The position numbers were made by a program, and so were the translations under genes. From positions 33,113-97,112 of the forward strand of contig NZ_MSMP01000019.1 of assembly GCF_001936575.1 (NCBI RefSeq): DNA of 64,000 nucleotides, written 5' to 3'. Source of the stretch: Tenacibaculum agarivorans. Its GTDB lineage: Bacteria; Bacteroidota; Bacteroidia; Flavobacteriales; Flavobacteriaceae. Shown here piece by piece: positions 52,538 to 61,700 of the stretch (position 1 is the first letter of the stretch; every line of letters starts with the position of its first letter). Below the pieces are notes generated by a model that was not told where the DNA came from, made no database searches, and saw only the letters and a program-made list of their open reading frames with translations.

Positions 52538-54004
52538 TTACGAATGCATTTGACGAATGATATAATCCATATCTAAATTCGATTCTAAATGAACAGCAAG
52601 TTTATCGTAGTTTTCTTCTTTATATTTTTTGTAGTCGAAAGTTGTTGTATTTTTTTCAATGACAAAATCACTTAAGAGGTCATCAATAACTACACTATTA
52701 TCAAAGATTCCATGAATGTAAGTTCCCCAACAATTTTCATCAAAATACCCTTCTGAATTACCATTAATAGTATTTAGTTTTTGTTGATGTTCAAAAGTGG
52801 TAATTCCCATATGAATTTCGTAACCAGTACAAGTATCAGAATATTCTTTAAACTTAAAATTACATTGTAATGTTGTTTTTTCTGAAGCCATTACCGTATC
52901 AGTAGGAATAATTCCTAAACCAGGTATAGTTTGAATTTCGTTTTCAACATGATGTGGATCAGAAATAGAACGTCCTAACATTTGGAATCCACCACAGATA
53001 CCTACAATTTTTTTCTTTTGTTCATATGCATTCAAGATCTCTTGAGCAAGTTCAGCACTTCGTAAAAATTGCATATCTGCTATGGTATTTTTACTTCCTG
53101 GAATAATAATAATATCCGCTTTTTTAAGATCTTCTGGTGTGCGAGTATAAAATAAATGTACTCGTTCATCTTTTTCTAATCTATTAAAGTCAGTAAAATT
53201 AGAAATAAACGGTAGTAGAACTACAGCAATATTAATTTTTCCAGTAGTGAAAGCTTTATTTTTAGTATCTAAAGCCAATGAATCTTCTTCTTCAATGTAT
53301 ATATCTTTAGCAAAAGGAATAACACCTAATACAGGAACATTAGTGAGTTCTTCAATCATTTTTTTTCCTTCCTCAAATAAAGAAATATCACCTCTAAATT
53401 TATTAATGATAATTCCTTTAATCAATTTTCTTTCATCATCGTCAAGTAATACAATACTACCATAAACACTAGCAAAAACACCTCCACGATCAATGTCGGC
53501 AACTAAATACACATCAGCATTAGCATGTTTAGCCATGCGCATATTTACAATATCTCTGTGTTTTAAATTCAATTCGCTAATACTGCCAGCACCTTCTAAA
53601 ACTATTGGGTTAAATTGTTCTTGAAGAGTATCAAAAGCCTTTTTAACTTCTTTAAAAAGCTCTTGTTTATTGTTTCCTAAAAAATAAGAACGAGCAGTCT
53701 GATCTCCAATTGGTTTTCCGTGTAAAATGACTTGAGATTTATTAGCTCCCGAAGGTTTTAGTAAAACCGGATTCATTTCTGTAGTACATGGAATTCCCGC
53801 CGCTTCTGCTTGTACTGCTTGTGCTCGTCCAATTTCTAATCCGTCTTTAGTCACAAAACTATTTAAAGACATGTTTTGGGCTTTAAATGGAGCAGGAGTA
53901 AACCCTTTTTGTTTTAAAATGCGACAAATACCAGTTACTAATATGCTTTTACCAACATCAGAACCAGTTCCAACTAGCATTATTGGACGTAATTTTTGAG
54001 TCAT
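52538..54004 (-). CDS. cobQ: Cobyric acid synthase
   Basis: A 488-residue amidotransferase from ATG 54004 (MTQKLRPIMLVGTGSDVGKS); starts at 54010 or 54043 are also possible. Walker A is GTGSDVGKS, FKAQNMSLNSFVTKDGLEIGRAQAVQAEAAG is the CobQ/CbiP hallmark, the GATase nucleophile is in ICGGFQMLG, and the partner His is in YEIHMGIT and WGTYIHGIFDN. It adds the b, d, e and g amides to adenosylcobyrinate diamide. It is the first gene of the - strand block and has no riboswitch in front. Confidence 0.94.
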   Translation of the reverse strand: MTQKLRPIMLVGTGSDVGKSILVTGICRILKQKGFTPAPFKAQNMSLNSFVTKDGLEIGRAQAVQAEAAGIPCTTEMNPVLLKPSGANKSQVILHGKPIGDQTARSYFLGNNKQELFKEVKKAFDTLQEQFNPIVLEGAGSISELNLKHRDIVNMRMAKHANADVYLVADIDRGGVFASVYGSIVLLDDDERKLIKGIIINKFRGDISLFEEGKKMIEELTNVPVLGVIPFAKDIYIEEEDSLALDTKNKAFTTGKINIAVVLLPFISNFTDFNRLEKDERVHLFYTRTPEDLKKADIIIIPGSKNTIADMQFLRSAELAQEILNAYEQKKKIVGICGGFQMLGRSISDPHHVENEIQTIPGLGIIPTDTVMASEKTTLQCNFKFKEYSDTCTGYEIHMGITTFEHQQKLNTINGNSEGYFDENCWGTYIHGIFDNSVVIDDLLSDFVIEKNTTTFDYKKYKEENYDKLAVHLESNLDMDYIIRQMHS

Positions 54005-54077
54005 TTTCATTTCGAATTGAGCTGCTAAAGTAATAATAAACATTCTTGATGAATTGCTTTCAGAGCAGAGAGTGATA

Positions 54078-54145
54078 GAATTAACTCTATCAAATATGAA
54101 AATAAGCTTTATTAGTTGTTTCTAACAAGGCTTATTTTCATATTT
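54078..54145. terminator. Strong inverted repeats between the LuxR-like gene and cobQ
   Basis: A perfect 16-bp pair AAATATGAAAATAAGC (54092-54107) and GCTTATTTTCATATTT (54130-54145) surrounds a 22-nt loop with its own TTAG/CTAA stem. A second dyad GATAGA-N6-TCTATC precedes it (54074-54091 region). It probably ends the LuxR-like transcript or forms a leader structure for cobQ. No B12 box is present. Confidence 0.5.
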
Positions 54146-54199
54146 CTAAAGAAATAGATAGTCCTTTTCTTAGAAAAGAGAAAAAGATATACTATCTAA

Positions 54200-55075
54200 T
54201 TAACAAAATTCTTCTCGATCTACTTTTATAATATAATCGATAATTTTTTGTCCAGATTCTAAGTTTAATTTTTTACGTAAACGATATCTTGCCGTTTTTA
54301 AACTTCCAGGAGAAATATTAAGGATATTAGCAGCCTCTTTAATATTAAGATTTAACCTGATTAAAGAACAAATTTTTAAATCATTCGAATTTAATTCAGG
54401 GTGTTTTGATTTTAATTTTGAATGAAATCCAGCTAAAGTTTCTTCAAAAAAAAGTCTAAAGTGTTCCCATTCCTTATCTATCTGTAAATTTTCTTTCCCT
54501 ATATGAATTAGCTCGCGGATAAGTTGTTTCTCTTCGGATTGAGAAGAGGTTTTTTCAAATCCTCTAGCAAGGGAAAATACCTTATTTATAATTTCATTTT
54601 TTTGCTGAAAATTAAAGGCATAAGAGGTTAATAATTTGTTTTTTAAATTAATTTTTTGTTCTAGTTTTTTCTCTTTCTGCAGTAGTGATTGCTTTTGTAC
54701 ATCTAATTCTTTCTGTTTTTCTAAAAAAATAGTACGAAAACGATAAATTATAAAATAAGAACTGGTGAAAAAGAATAAGAAAAAAATAACAATCACCATT
54801 CTACTCTTAAAAAAGGTAGCGGTAGATTTACTTTCATTTACATAAAGAGAAGAGATAGATCTTCTTTGGATATAATTATTCACATTTTTTTTCAATTTTA
54901 TAAGCTTATCTTTTAATAAAAGATCTTCTGTTAATGAAAAATCAAATTTTGAATTTAATTTTATTGAAGAGTTATTTTGAGTTAATAATTGTTGGTTAAT
55001 GCTGATAATTATTATTAGCATTAATTTTCTTCTTTTCTCAATTAAAGTTGGCAGTCTTTTTAAAAATGATTTCAT
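54200..55075 (-). CDS. LuxR-like HTH regulator with membrane helix and coiled coil
   Basis: A 291-residue protein. A hydrophobic N-terminal segment (about 16-30), a transmembrane helix (about 93-112), a coiled coil (about 115-150) and a C-terminal HTH (about 225-285: HPELNSNDLKICSLIRLNLNIKEAANILNISPGSLKTARYRLRKKL) follow in order. This resembles the C-terminal part of Bacteroidetes TPR-LuxR regulators, but the long TPR domain is missing. It is either a short form or a decayed one. It is divergent from the PorP-like gene. Confidence 0.75.
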   Translation of the reverse strand: MKSFLKRLPTLIEKRRKLMLIIIISINQQLLTQNNSSIKLNSKFDFSLTEDLLLKDKLIKLKKNVNNYIQRRSISSLYVNESKSTATFFKSRMVIVIFFLFFFTSSYFIIYRFRTIFLEKQKELDVQKQSLLQKEKKLEQKINLKNKLLTSYAFNFQQKNEIINKVFSLARGFEKTSSQSEEKQLIRELIHIGKENLQIDKEWEHFRLFFEETLAGFHSKLKSKHPELNSNDLKICSLIRLNLNIKEAANILNISPGSLKTARYRLRKKLNLESGQKIIDYIIKVDREEFC

Positions 55076-55514
55076 TCTGCTGTAGTAATTTATGTTTAAA
55101 CATTATTTGGTTCTAGCAAAAGAAAAAAAGGAATTTAAAAATAGGGTAAAACTATAGTGGACAAAAGGAGGACACTAGTTTATTTTAGGTGACACAAAAA
55201 GTTTTTAGTAAACTTTATATTCTTTTTTAAATTATTTAGTTGTTGTTTATTAGATGTTTAGCTTTTTTTAAATAAAATATTTCTGCTTTTTTAGTAACAG
55301 TTACTTTTCAGAGTTAATTAGAGTTGTGACTTTTTGATACACCCAAGTATCTTTTTGTATACGTATTACTTTGCTTTAAACGTCCAGTTTGTTCTATTAT
55401 TGTTCTGATTAACCAGCCACAATATTTACGTTTATAATTATAAGATGTTTTGTTCAATGAAATTGAAACAAAACATAGTGTAGAGAATATCGAAGAAATT
55501 AGATAGGGTATAAA
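55076..55514. promoter_or_regulatory. Long divergent leader with a stem-loop before porP
   Basis: No gene is seen. A stem-loop ATGTTTTGTTCAAT-GAA-ATTG(A)AACAAAACAT (14 bp, one bulge) lies at 55445-55476, 38 bp before the PorP-like start. A dyad GATAC-N6-GTATC (55336-55351) and ATACGTAT (55359-55366) lie further up. The region must carry promoters for both directions. Confidence 0.5.
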
Positions 55515-56444
55515 ATGATAAGAAAGAAAAAAAGATATTTATTAATGGTGCTTGTTACTATAACAAATTTTTGTTCAGCGCAACAAGATGCACAATACAC
55601 CCAATATATGTACAATACAATGAGTGTTAATCCTGCATATGCGGGAAATAAAGGAGGATTAAATATTGTTGCTTTATATAGAAATCAATGGCAAGGTTTA
55701 GAAGGCGCACCTACAACGCAAACACTAGCTTTGGACACTCGTTTAGGAAGTTTAAGGCGATTAGGTGTAGGAGTTTCTCTTATAAATGAAAAAATAGGAC
55801 CAACTTCAGAAACATATTTCAATATTGATGTATCGTATAGAATATCCGTTTCAGAAGAAGGAGAATTGAGCTTTGGTTTAAAAGGAGTAGCACATTTATT
55901 GAATGTGGATTTTGAAAAATTAAACTTGTTCGATATCGATGATACTAGTTTTAATGCTAGTATAAACAATAAATTTAGTCCTAATGTAGGAATTGGTATA
56001 TATTACAATACCAGTAAATTTTATGTAGGTTTCAGTATACCTAATTTATTAGAAACAGATCATTTTAATGGCAATCAAAGTTTAGGAGAAGAACGTATTA
56101 ACTATTATTTAATAAGTGGGTATGTTTTTGATATTAATGAGGATGTAAAATTTAAACCAGCATTATTAACTAAGTTAGTTTTAGGAACACCTTTACAAAT
56201 CGATATTTCAACAAATTTTATGTTTTATGAAAAGTTAACCCTAGGTCTAGCTTATCGTTGGAGCGCAGCGGTGAGTGCTATATTAGGATATAGAATTTCA
56301 AACTCTTTAACTCTAGGTTTTGCTTATGATAGAGAAACTACAGAATTGGGAAATATTCAATTTAATAGTGGTAGTTATGAAGCTATGCTACGTTATGAAC
56401 TTCCTAAAATAAATGTAAGGCAACTGACCCCTCGCTTTTTTTAA
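55515..56444 (+). CDS. PorP/SprF-family outer-membrane protein of type IX secretion
   Basis: A 309-residue protein with a signal peptide (ends near CSA) and the family start QQDAQYTQYMYNTMSVNPAYAGNKGGLNIVALYRNQWQGLEGAP. The rest alternates beta strands to an aromatic end (LPKINVRQLTPRFF). PorP/SprF proteins sit in the outer membrane and help surface delivery of giant type B CTD adhesins. The giant LamG/GEVED gene two genes downstream is the likely client. It is 11 bp before the OmpA-family gene. Confidence 0.92.
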   Translation: MIRKKKRYLLMVLVTITNFCSAQQDAQYTQYMYNTMSVNPAYAGNKGGLNIVALYRNQWQGLEGAPTTQTLALDTRLGSLRRLGVGVSLINEKIGPTSETYFNIDVSYRISVSEEGELSFGLKGVAHLLNVDFEKLNLFDIDDTSFNASINNKFSPNVGIGIYYNTSKFYVGFSIPNLLETDHFNGNQSLGEERINYYLISGYVFDINEDVKFKPALLTKLVLGTPLQIDISTNFMFYEKLTLGLAYRWSAAVSAILGYRISNSLTLGFAYDRETTELGNIQFNSGSYEAMLRYELPKINVRQLTPRFF

Positions 56445-56455
56445 AAACTAGAATT

Positions 56456-58204
56456 ATGAAGGAAAATTTATTTAAAAAACTAGCTTTTTCAGGAGTGTTA
56501 ATTACTCTTAATATTTCAATTTTTGCGCAAAAAAAACTATTGAAAAAAGGAAATGAGCAGTATGAAAAGTATGAATATATAAATGCTCAAAATACATATT
56601 TGAAAGTTGTAGATATTGGTTTTGAAAGTTCAGAACTTTTTAAAAAATTAGGAAATAGTTATTATTTCAATAGCCAATTTGAAGATGCTTCAAAATGGTA
56701 TAAAAAACTATTACAGAATTATGAAACTACAATTAAAACAGAATATTTTTATAGGTATGCTCAAACTTTAAAAACTATAGGAAATTATAAGGAAGCAGAT
56801 CTATATATGCACAAATTTGCTAGAATAAATCCTGAAGATAAAAGAGCACAGTTGTTTTTGAAAAAGCAGGATTATTTAGAAAGAACCAATACTGATACGG
56901 ATAAGTACAAAATAACGAATCTAACTATGAATTCATTTTTTACAGATTTTGGAACTGCTTATTTTGATGGTTATGTAGTTTTTAGTTCTTCCAGACAATT
57001 AGAATCAACTGCCCAAAATATCCATGAGTGGAATAAAGAATTATATTTAGATTTTTATAAAGGAAAGCCAGACCCTGAAACAGGAGAATTATATGAAATT
57101 GGAAAATGGGAGATCGATTTTAATAGTGATCTTCATGAATCTACCCCCGTTTTTACTAAAGATAAACGAACAATTTATTTTACAAGAAATAATGAAAATG
57201 GAGGTAACTACGATAGACTCACAGGAAATAGAAAAATAAGAACAGATAAATTAAAAGTATATCGTTCTAGTAAAAATGAAAAAGGAGAATGGTCAAATCC
57301 AGAACCACTACCTTTTAATAATGATGGATATTCAGTGGCACATCCAACCTTGAGTAACGATGAAAAAACAATGTACTTTTCTTCGGATATGCCGGGAGGT
57401 TTAGGAGAATCTGATATCTATGAAATAACAATACATGAAGACGGAAGTTTTGGAACTCCAAAAAATTTAGGACCAATTATTAATACAGAGGGGAAAGAAA
57501 CATTTCCATTTATCAGTGCTAATAATGATTTATACTTTTCTTCAGATGGGCATGTGGGGTTAGGAGGGCTAGATATTTTTAAGATAAAATCATTTGATAA
57601 GAAAGAGGATTGGGAGGTAGTGAATGTAGGGAAACCTATAAATAGTAGAGCTGATGATTTCGCAATTATTATTAATGATAAAGTCAAAAAAGGATATTTC
57701 TCATCAAATAGAAGTGAAGGAAAAGGAAAAGATGATATTTATAGTTTTTCTTTTTTAGAAATTAAGAAAAAGGAAGAGCCTAAGATTGAAAAGGATACTG
57801 TAATTATTCCTGAAATAACAGAGATTAAAAAAGGTGATGATTTAGGGAAAACTTTGGTGTTAAATCCGATTTATTTTGATTTAGATAAATCTTTTATTAG
57901 ACCTGATGCAGCTATCGAACTAGATAAAATTGTTAGTGTACTGAAAAAATATCCACAGATTAAAATTCAGGTAAGATCTCATACTGATAGTAGAGCCATA
58001 TGGTATTATAACACAGCTTTAAGTAAAAGAAGGGCAAGAAGCACAAGAGCATATTTAATTCAAAACGGTATTAGCGCTAATAGAATTACCAGTAGAGGGT
58101 ATGGGGAATCTAGATTATTAAATAAATGCAAGGATAATGTGTATTGTACCGAAGAAGAACATCAATTAAATAGAAGAAGTGAATTTATTGTTTTGGAAAA
58201 ATAG
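56456..58204 (+). CDS. OmpA-family protein with TPR and PD40 propeller
   Basis: A 582-residue protein. It has a signal peptide (to about residue 24, IFAQ), a TPR-like region (about 30-145), a PD40/WD40-like propeller (about 160-430; repeats such as HPTLSNDEKTMYFSSDMPGGLGESDIY and YFSSNRSEGKGKDDIYSFS), a short linker and a C-terminal OmpA domain (about 470-582; NPIYFDLDKSFIRPDAAIELDKI and VRSHTDSRAIWYYNTALSKRRA). The OmpA part anchors to peptidoglycan. It resembles PorE-type subunits but lacks the CarboxypepD region that many have. It is the partner of the PorP-like gene. Confidence 0.9.
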   Translation: MKENLFKKLAFSGVLITLNISIFAQKKLLKKGNEQYEKYEYINAQNTYLKVVDIGFESSELFKKLGNSYYFNSQFEDASKWYKKLLQNYETTIKTEYFYRYAQTLKTIGNYKEADLYMHKFARINPEDKRAQLFLKKQDYLERTNTDTDKYKITNLTMNSFFTDFGTAYFDGYVVFSSSRQLESTAQNIHEWNKELYLDFYKGKPDPETGELYEIGKWEIDFNSDLHESTPVFTKDKRTIYFTRNNENGGNYDRLTGNRKIRTDKLKVYRSSKNEKGEWSNPEPLPFNNDGYSVAHPTLSNDEKTMYFSSDMPGGLGESDIYEITIHEDGSFGTPKNLGPIINTEGKETFPFISANNDLYFSSDGHVGLGGLDIFKIKSFDKKEDWEVVNVGKPINSRADDFAIIINDKVKKGYFSSNRSEGKGKDDIYSFSFLEIKKKEEPKIEKDTVIIPEITEIKKGDDLGKTLVLNPIYFDLDKSFIRPDAAIELDKIVSVLKKYPQIKIQVRSHTDSRAIWYYNTALSKRRARSTRAYLIQNGISANRITSRGYGESRLLNKCKDNVYCTEEEHQLNRRSEFIVLEK

Positions 58205-58741
58205 GAGCAGATCTTAGTTACAATCAGCTCTTTAGTGTTGAGTTTTATGTGGGGATATAAAACTTATACATGAGGCAAGCCATTGTTAAATCAATGGCTT
58301 TGTTTTTTTATTGAAATATTTTAATAAAGTATAATTAGCTGTGTAATTATTCTTATGAATTGAAGATGAGAAAAAGGAAAGTTTAGTGTTGTTTTTAATG
58401 TATTATTCGTAATTATAAAACGATTAGCCAATAAAGAAGATTGAAATTTAAAGCTTTTGGTGTATTGGTTTGTTATATAGTTTCTTGTGTTTTTGTTTGT
58501 GGTAAGTTTTGTGTCTTTTTATCCTCTTAAGATCACTTTTTGTCTACCTGTTTTTTGAATATTTTCCTATTTCTCATACTAGTTTTGTTATACAAATCAA
58601 TAAAACGGGGGGTTTTTATAAAAGAATACATAAAAGTCATCACTTAAATTTTTTGCTAGTTCCTTTAGGTCAAAAATTTAAGTTTTTACTTAATGGTAAA
58701 ATTGAAAAATACTTTTGTTTTATTAAGAAAGGACATGAAAA
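58205..58741. other. Non-coding region between the OmpA gene and the giant surface protein gene
   Basis: A terminator lies at 58277-58310 (see separate entry). The rest is A+T-rich. An open frame of 78 codons (58509-58745) has no start context, no hydrophobic logic and no family, and I do not accept it as a gene. The promoter of the giant gene must be here, but I cannot place it. Confidence 0.5.
58277..58310 (+). terminator. Rho-independent terminator after the OmpA-family gene
   Basis: Stem AAGCCATTG-TTAAAT-CAATGGCTT (9 bp, perfect) followed by TGTTTTTTT. It ends the porP-ompA transcript, so the giant gene is transcribed separately. Confidence 0.88.
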
Positions 58742-61700
58742 ATGACGAATAAAACAATTTCTATTTTCTTTAAAACACTACTTACAATTGTTTGTTTAAG
58801 CTTTCTTTCTTTTACCTCAATATCTAATAACAGTTTATTATTTAGATCAAAAAATATAACAAATAAAATATCTGAGGAGGTAAAGGTTAAGCAATTTATT
58901 AAAACTACAAAAAAAAATAATTTTAACCCCCTAGATTTTCTAGAATACTATAAAGATATCTTTATTGTTAGTACTTGTTTGGAAAATACAATTGAAACAG
59001 TAAATACAGAAGCTGTATTTTCATTTGATAATACAACAGACGACGAAGACGGAACAAATAATCCTGATATAACCTCATCAATCACTTTTGATACAGATAA
59101 TATTGCAGGAGGAAGCTCTTTAGTATTTGATGGGGCTACAGAAATGGGATTTCAGCCTAGCTCAACCACAGATACTTTTGGTAGAGCATTTAGAAACGTA
59201 TCTGTCGGTTTTTGGATAAAACCAGATGCAGCTATACCAACAACAAATGAAGTTTTATATGAAGAAGGTGGTGCTACTGTTGGTTTTATAATTTATAGAG
59301 AAGTTACAACTGGAAACATTGTTACAAGAATAAGAAATGGAGTAAGATCAGTTCAAATTGCAAATTTTGCATACCCAACGGATAATGATTGGCATCATAT
59401 AGCTTTTACATTTAACAATGGTAGAGGTGTTACTTATTTAGATGGAGAAATAGGAGGAGATGTTACGGTTTCAACTACTCAAATGCCTGCTCATTTGAAT
59501 GCTAGTGGCTTTGGTAATGTATATGGAAGCTCACATATAGCATCAGATTTTTCAACTAATTTTGGAGGCTATCAAGGTAAAATGGATGAAGCTTTTTATA
59601 GTTATAATACCATTAGAGGAGGTCAAATTTTACAATACATACAATGTTTAAAAGGAAGTGCTATTGGTGATTTAAATCCAATTTTATGTCCAGATGTAGC
59701 TTTTCAAACAAATAATGGTGAATATTACAGTATAGATTTAACTTCTGGTGAAACCATTCAACAAACAGTTACAAACTCAGTTTTCACGAATACTTTTGCA
59801 GCGGGTTTCAACGAGAACGATGGTTTGATATATTCTGTGACTGCAGATCAAATTGTAATCACAGAGATAGAAGAAACAGCACCTAAAACTTATGAATTTA
59901 CCAATCATAAAGCGGGTCCAGTAGTTGGTCTTCCTCTTGTCAATTACGTAGCAGGTGATGTATATAATAATAAATTATATATTAAAACCACTACGCTCCG
60001 TGCTATATATGAAATTGACATTGACAATACTTCTCCAACCTACTTAACACTAACTAATACAATTCTTTTAAGTAATAACATAGCTATTGCAGATTTTGTA
60101 GTTTCTAATGGAATATTGTATGCTGTAGCTGAAGACGGAAATGCGTACACGATTGATTTAACTACAGGTAATGTAACTAGCCTTAGAAGAGTGTCTGGTG
60201 TTGCGCCTCCATTGGCGGGAATGTTTATGGATGGAGAAGGGTTCGTATATGCTATTAACAACTCTACTGGTATAATTTACAGGTTAGATGTAAGTGGGGC
60301 TTTCCCAAAAGTTGTAGAATTTTCTAATACGATCACTATGGGACCTAATGATGGTATCTTTTGTAAAAACAATACATTCAATTTTGATTTTGGAGATGCT
60401 CCTGATTCCTATGGAATAAAATTGGTAAATTCAGGAAGTGGTGGACCAAGACATTTAATTACAAATTATGATGCAATAAATTATACGTCTGACTTAAATT
60501 TAGGAGCTACGATAGATAGAGAAACTGATGGTTTTGTTAGTTTGGCTAGTGGAGATAATAATGATGAAACTGTTGATGAAGATGCTTTAACTACCATTCA
60601 GGATATTGATATAAATGGAACAACACATAGTATAACTATTCCTTATGTAAATAACACAGGAAGTGATGCTACTATTTATGCTTGGATAGATTTTGATAGA
60701 AACGGAACTTTTGATGATAATGAAGAGTTTACAAGCACCATAGCAAGTTCTGGTGCTACTTCTGCAGTTTTAAATTGGACTTTTCCTAGTGATATTACTT
60801 TAGGAAATACATACATGCGATTTCGTATTACATCAGATGTATTAACAGACACAACTTTTGGAAATACAGATGATAGAGCTTTAGGTTTTGCTAGTAATGG
60901 TGAAGTTGAAGATTATGCTATTAGAATAGATGGAGGAGGAAATATAAGTACTTGTTTAATGGATTACATAAGAGTTGATACTACTGAGGCAGTATTTTCA
61001 TTTGATAATACTACAGACGATGAAGATGGAACAAATAACCCTGATGTAACCTCATCAATCACTTTCGACACAGATAATATTGCAGGTGGAAGTTCTTTAG
61101 TTTTTGATGGAACTACTGAAATGGGCTTTCAACATAGCACAACCACAGAAACTTTTGGAAGAGCCTTTAGAAATTTGTCTGTTGGTTTTTGGATAAAACC
61201 AGATTCAAATACACCTACAACAAATCAAATGTTGTATGAAGAAGGAGGTAATGGTGCTGGATTAGCAATTTTTAGAGCAATAACTACTGGAAATATTACA
61301 GTAAGAATACGTAACGGAGCAACCTCAGCTTTAGTTGCTGATTTTGAATACCCTACAGATAATGAATGGCATCATATTACTTTTACATTTAATAACGGTA
61401 GGTGTTTATCATATTTAGATGGCGAGTTAGAAGGCGAGGTAACTGTATCTTCAACTCAAATCCCTGCGCATTTAGACGATAGTGGATTTGGAGGGGTATA
61501 TGGAGGTTTACATGCAGCTATGGATGTAACAACTCCTTTTGGTGGTTATGAAGGTAAAATGGATGAAGCTTTTTATGGTTATAATACATTTTCTGGAGGA
61601 CAAATTTTACAATATGTACAATGTACAACGGGCACTGTTATTGGTGATTCAAATCCAACATTATGTGCTACAGCTCTTTTTCAAGTAGCTGCTGGTGAAT

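Noticed and set aside
58509..58745. 78-codon open frame before the giant surface protein gene
   Set aside because: No family, no start context, and it ends over the start of the giant gene; composition looks non-coding.
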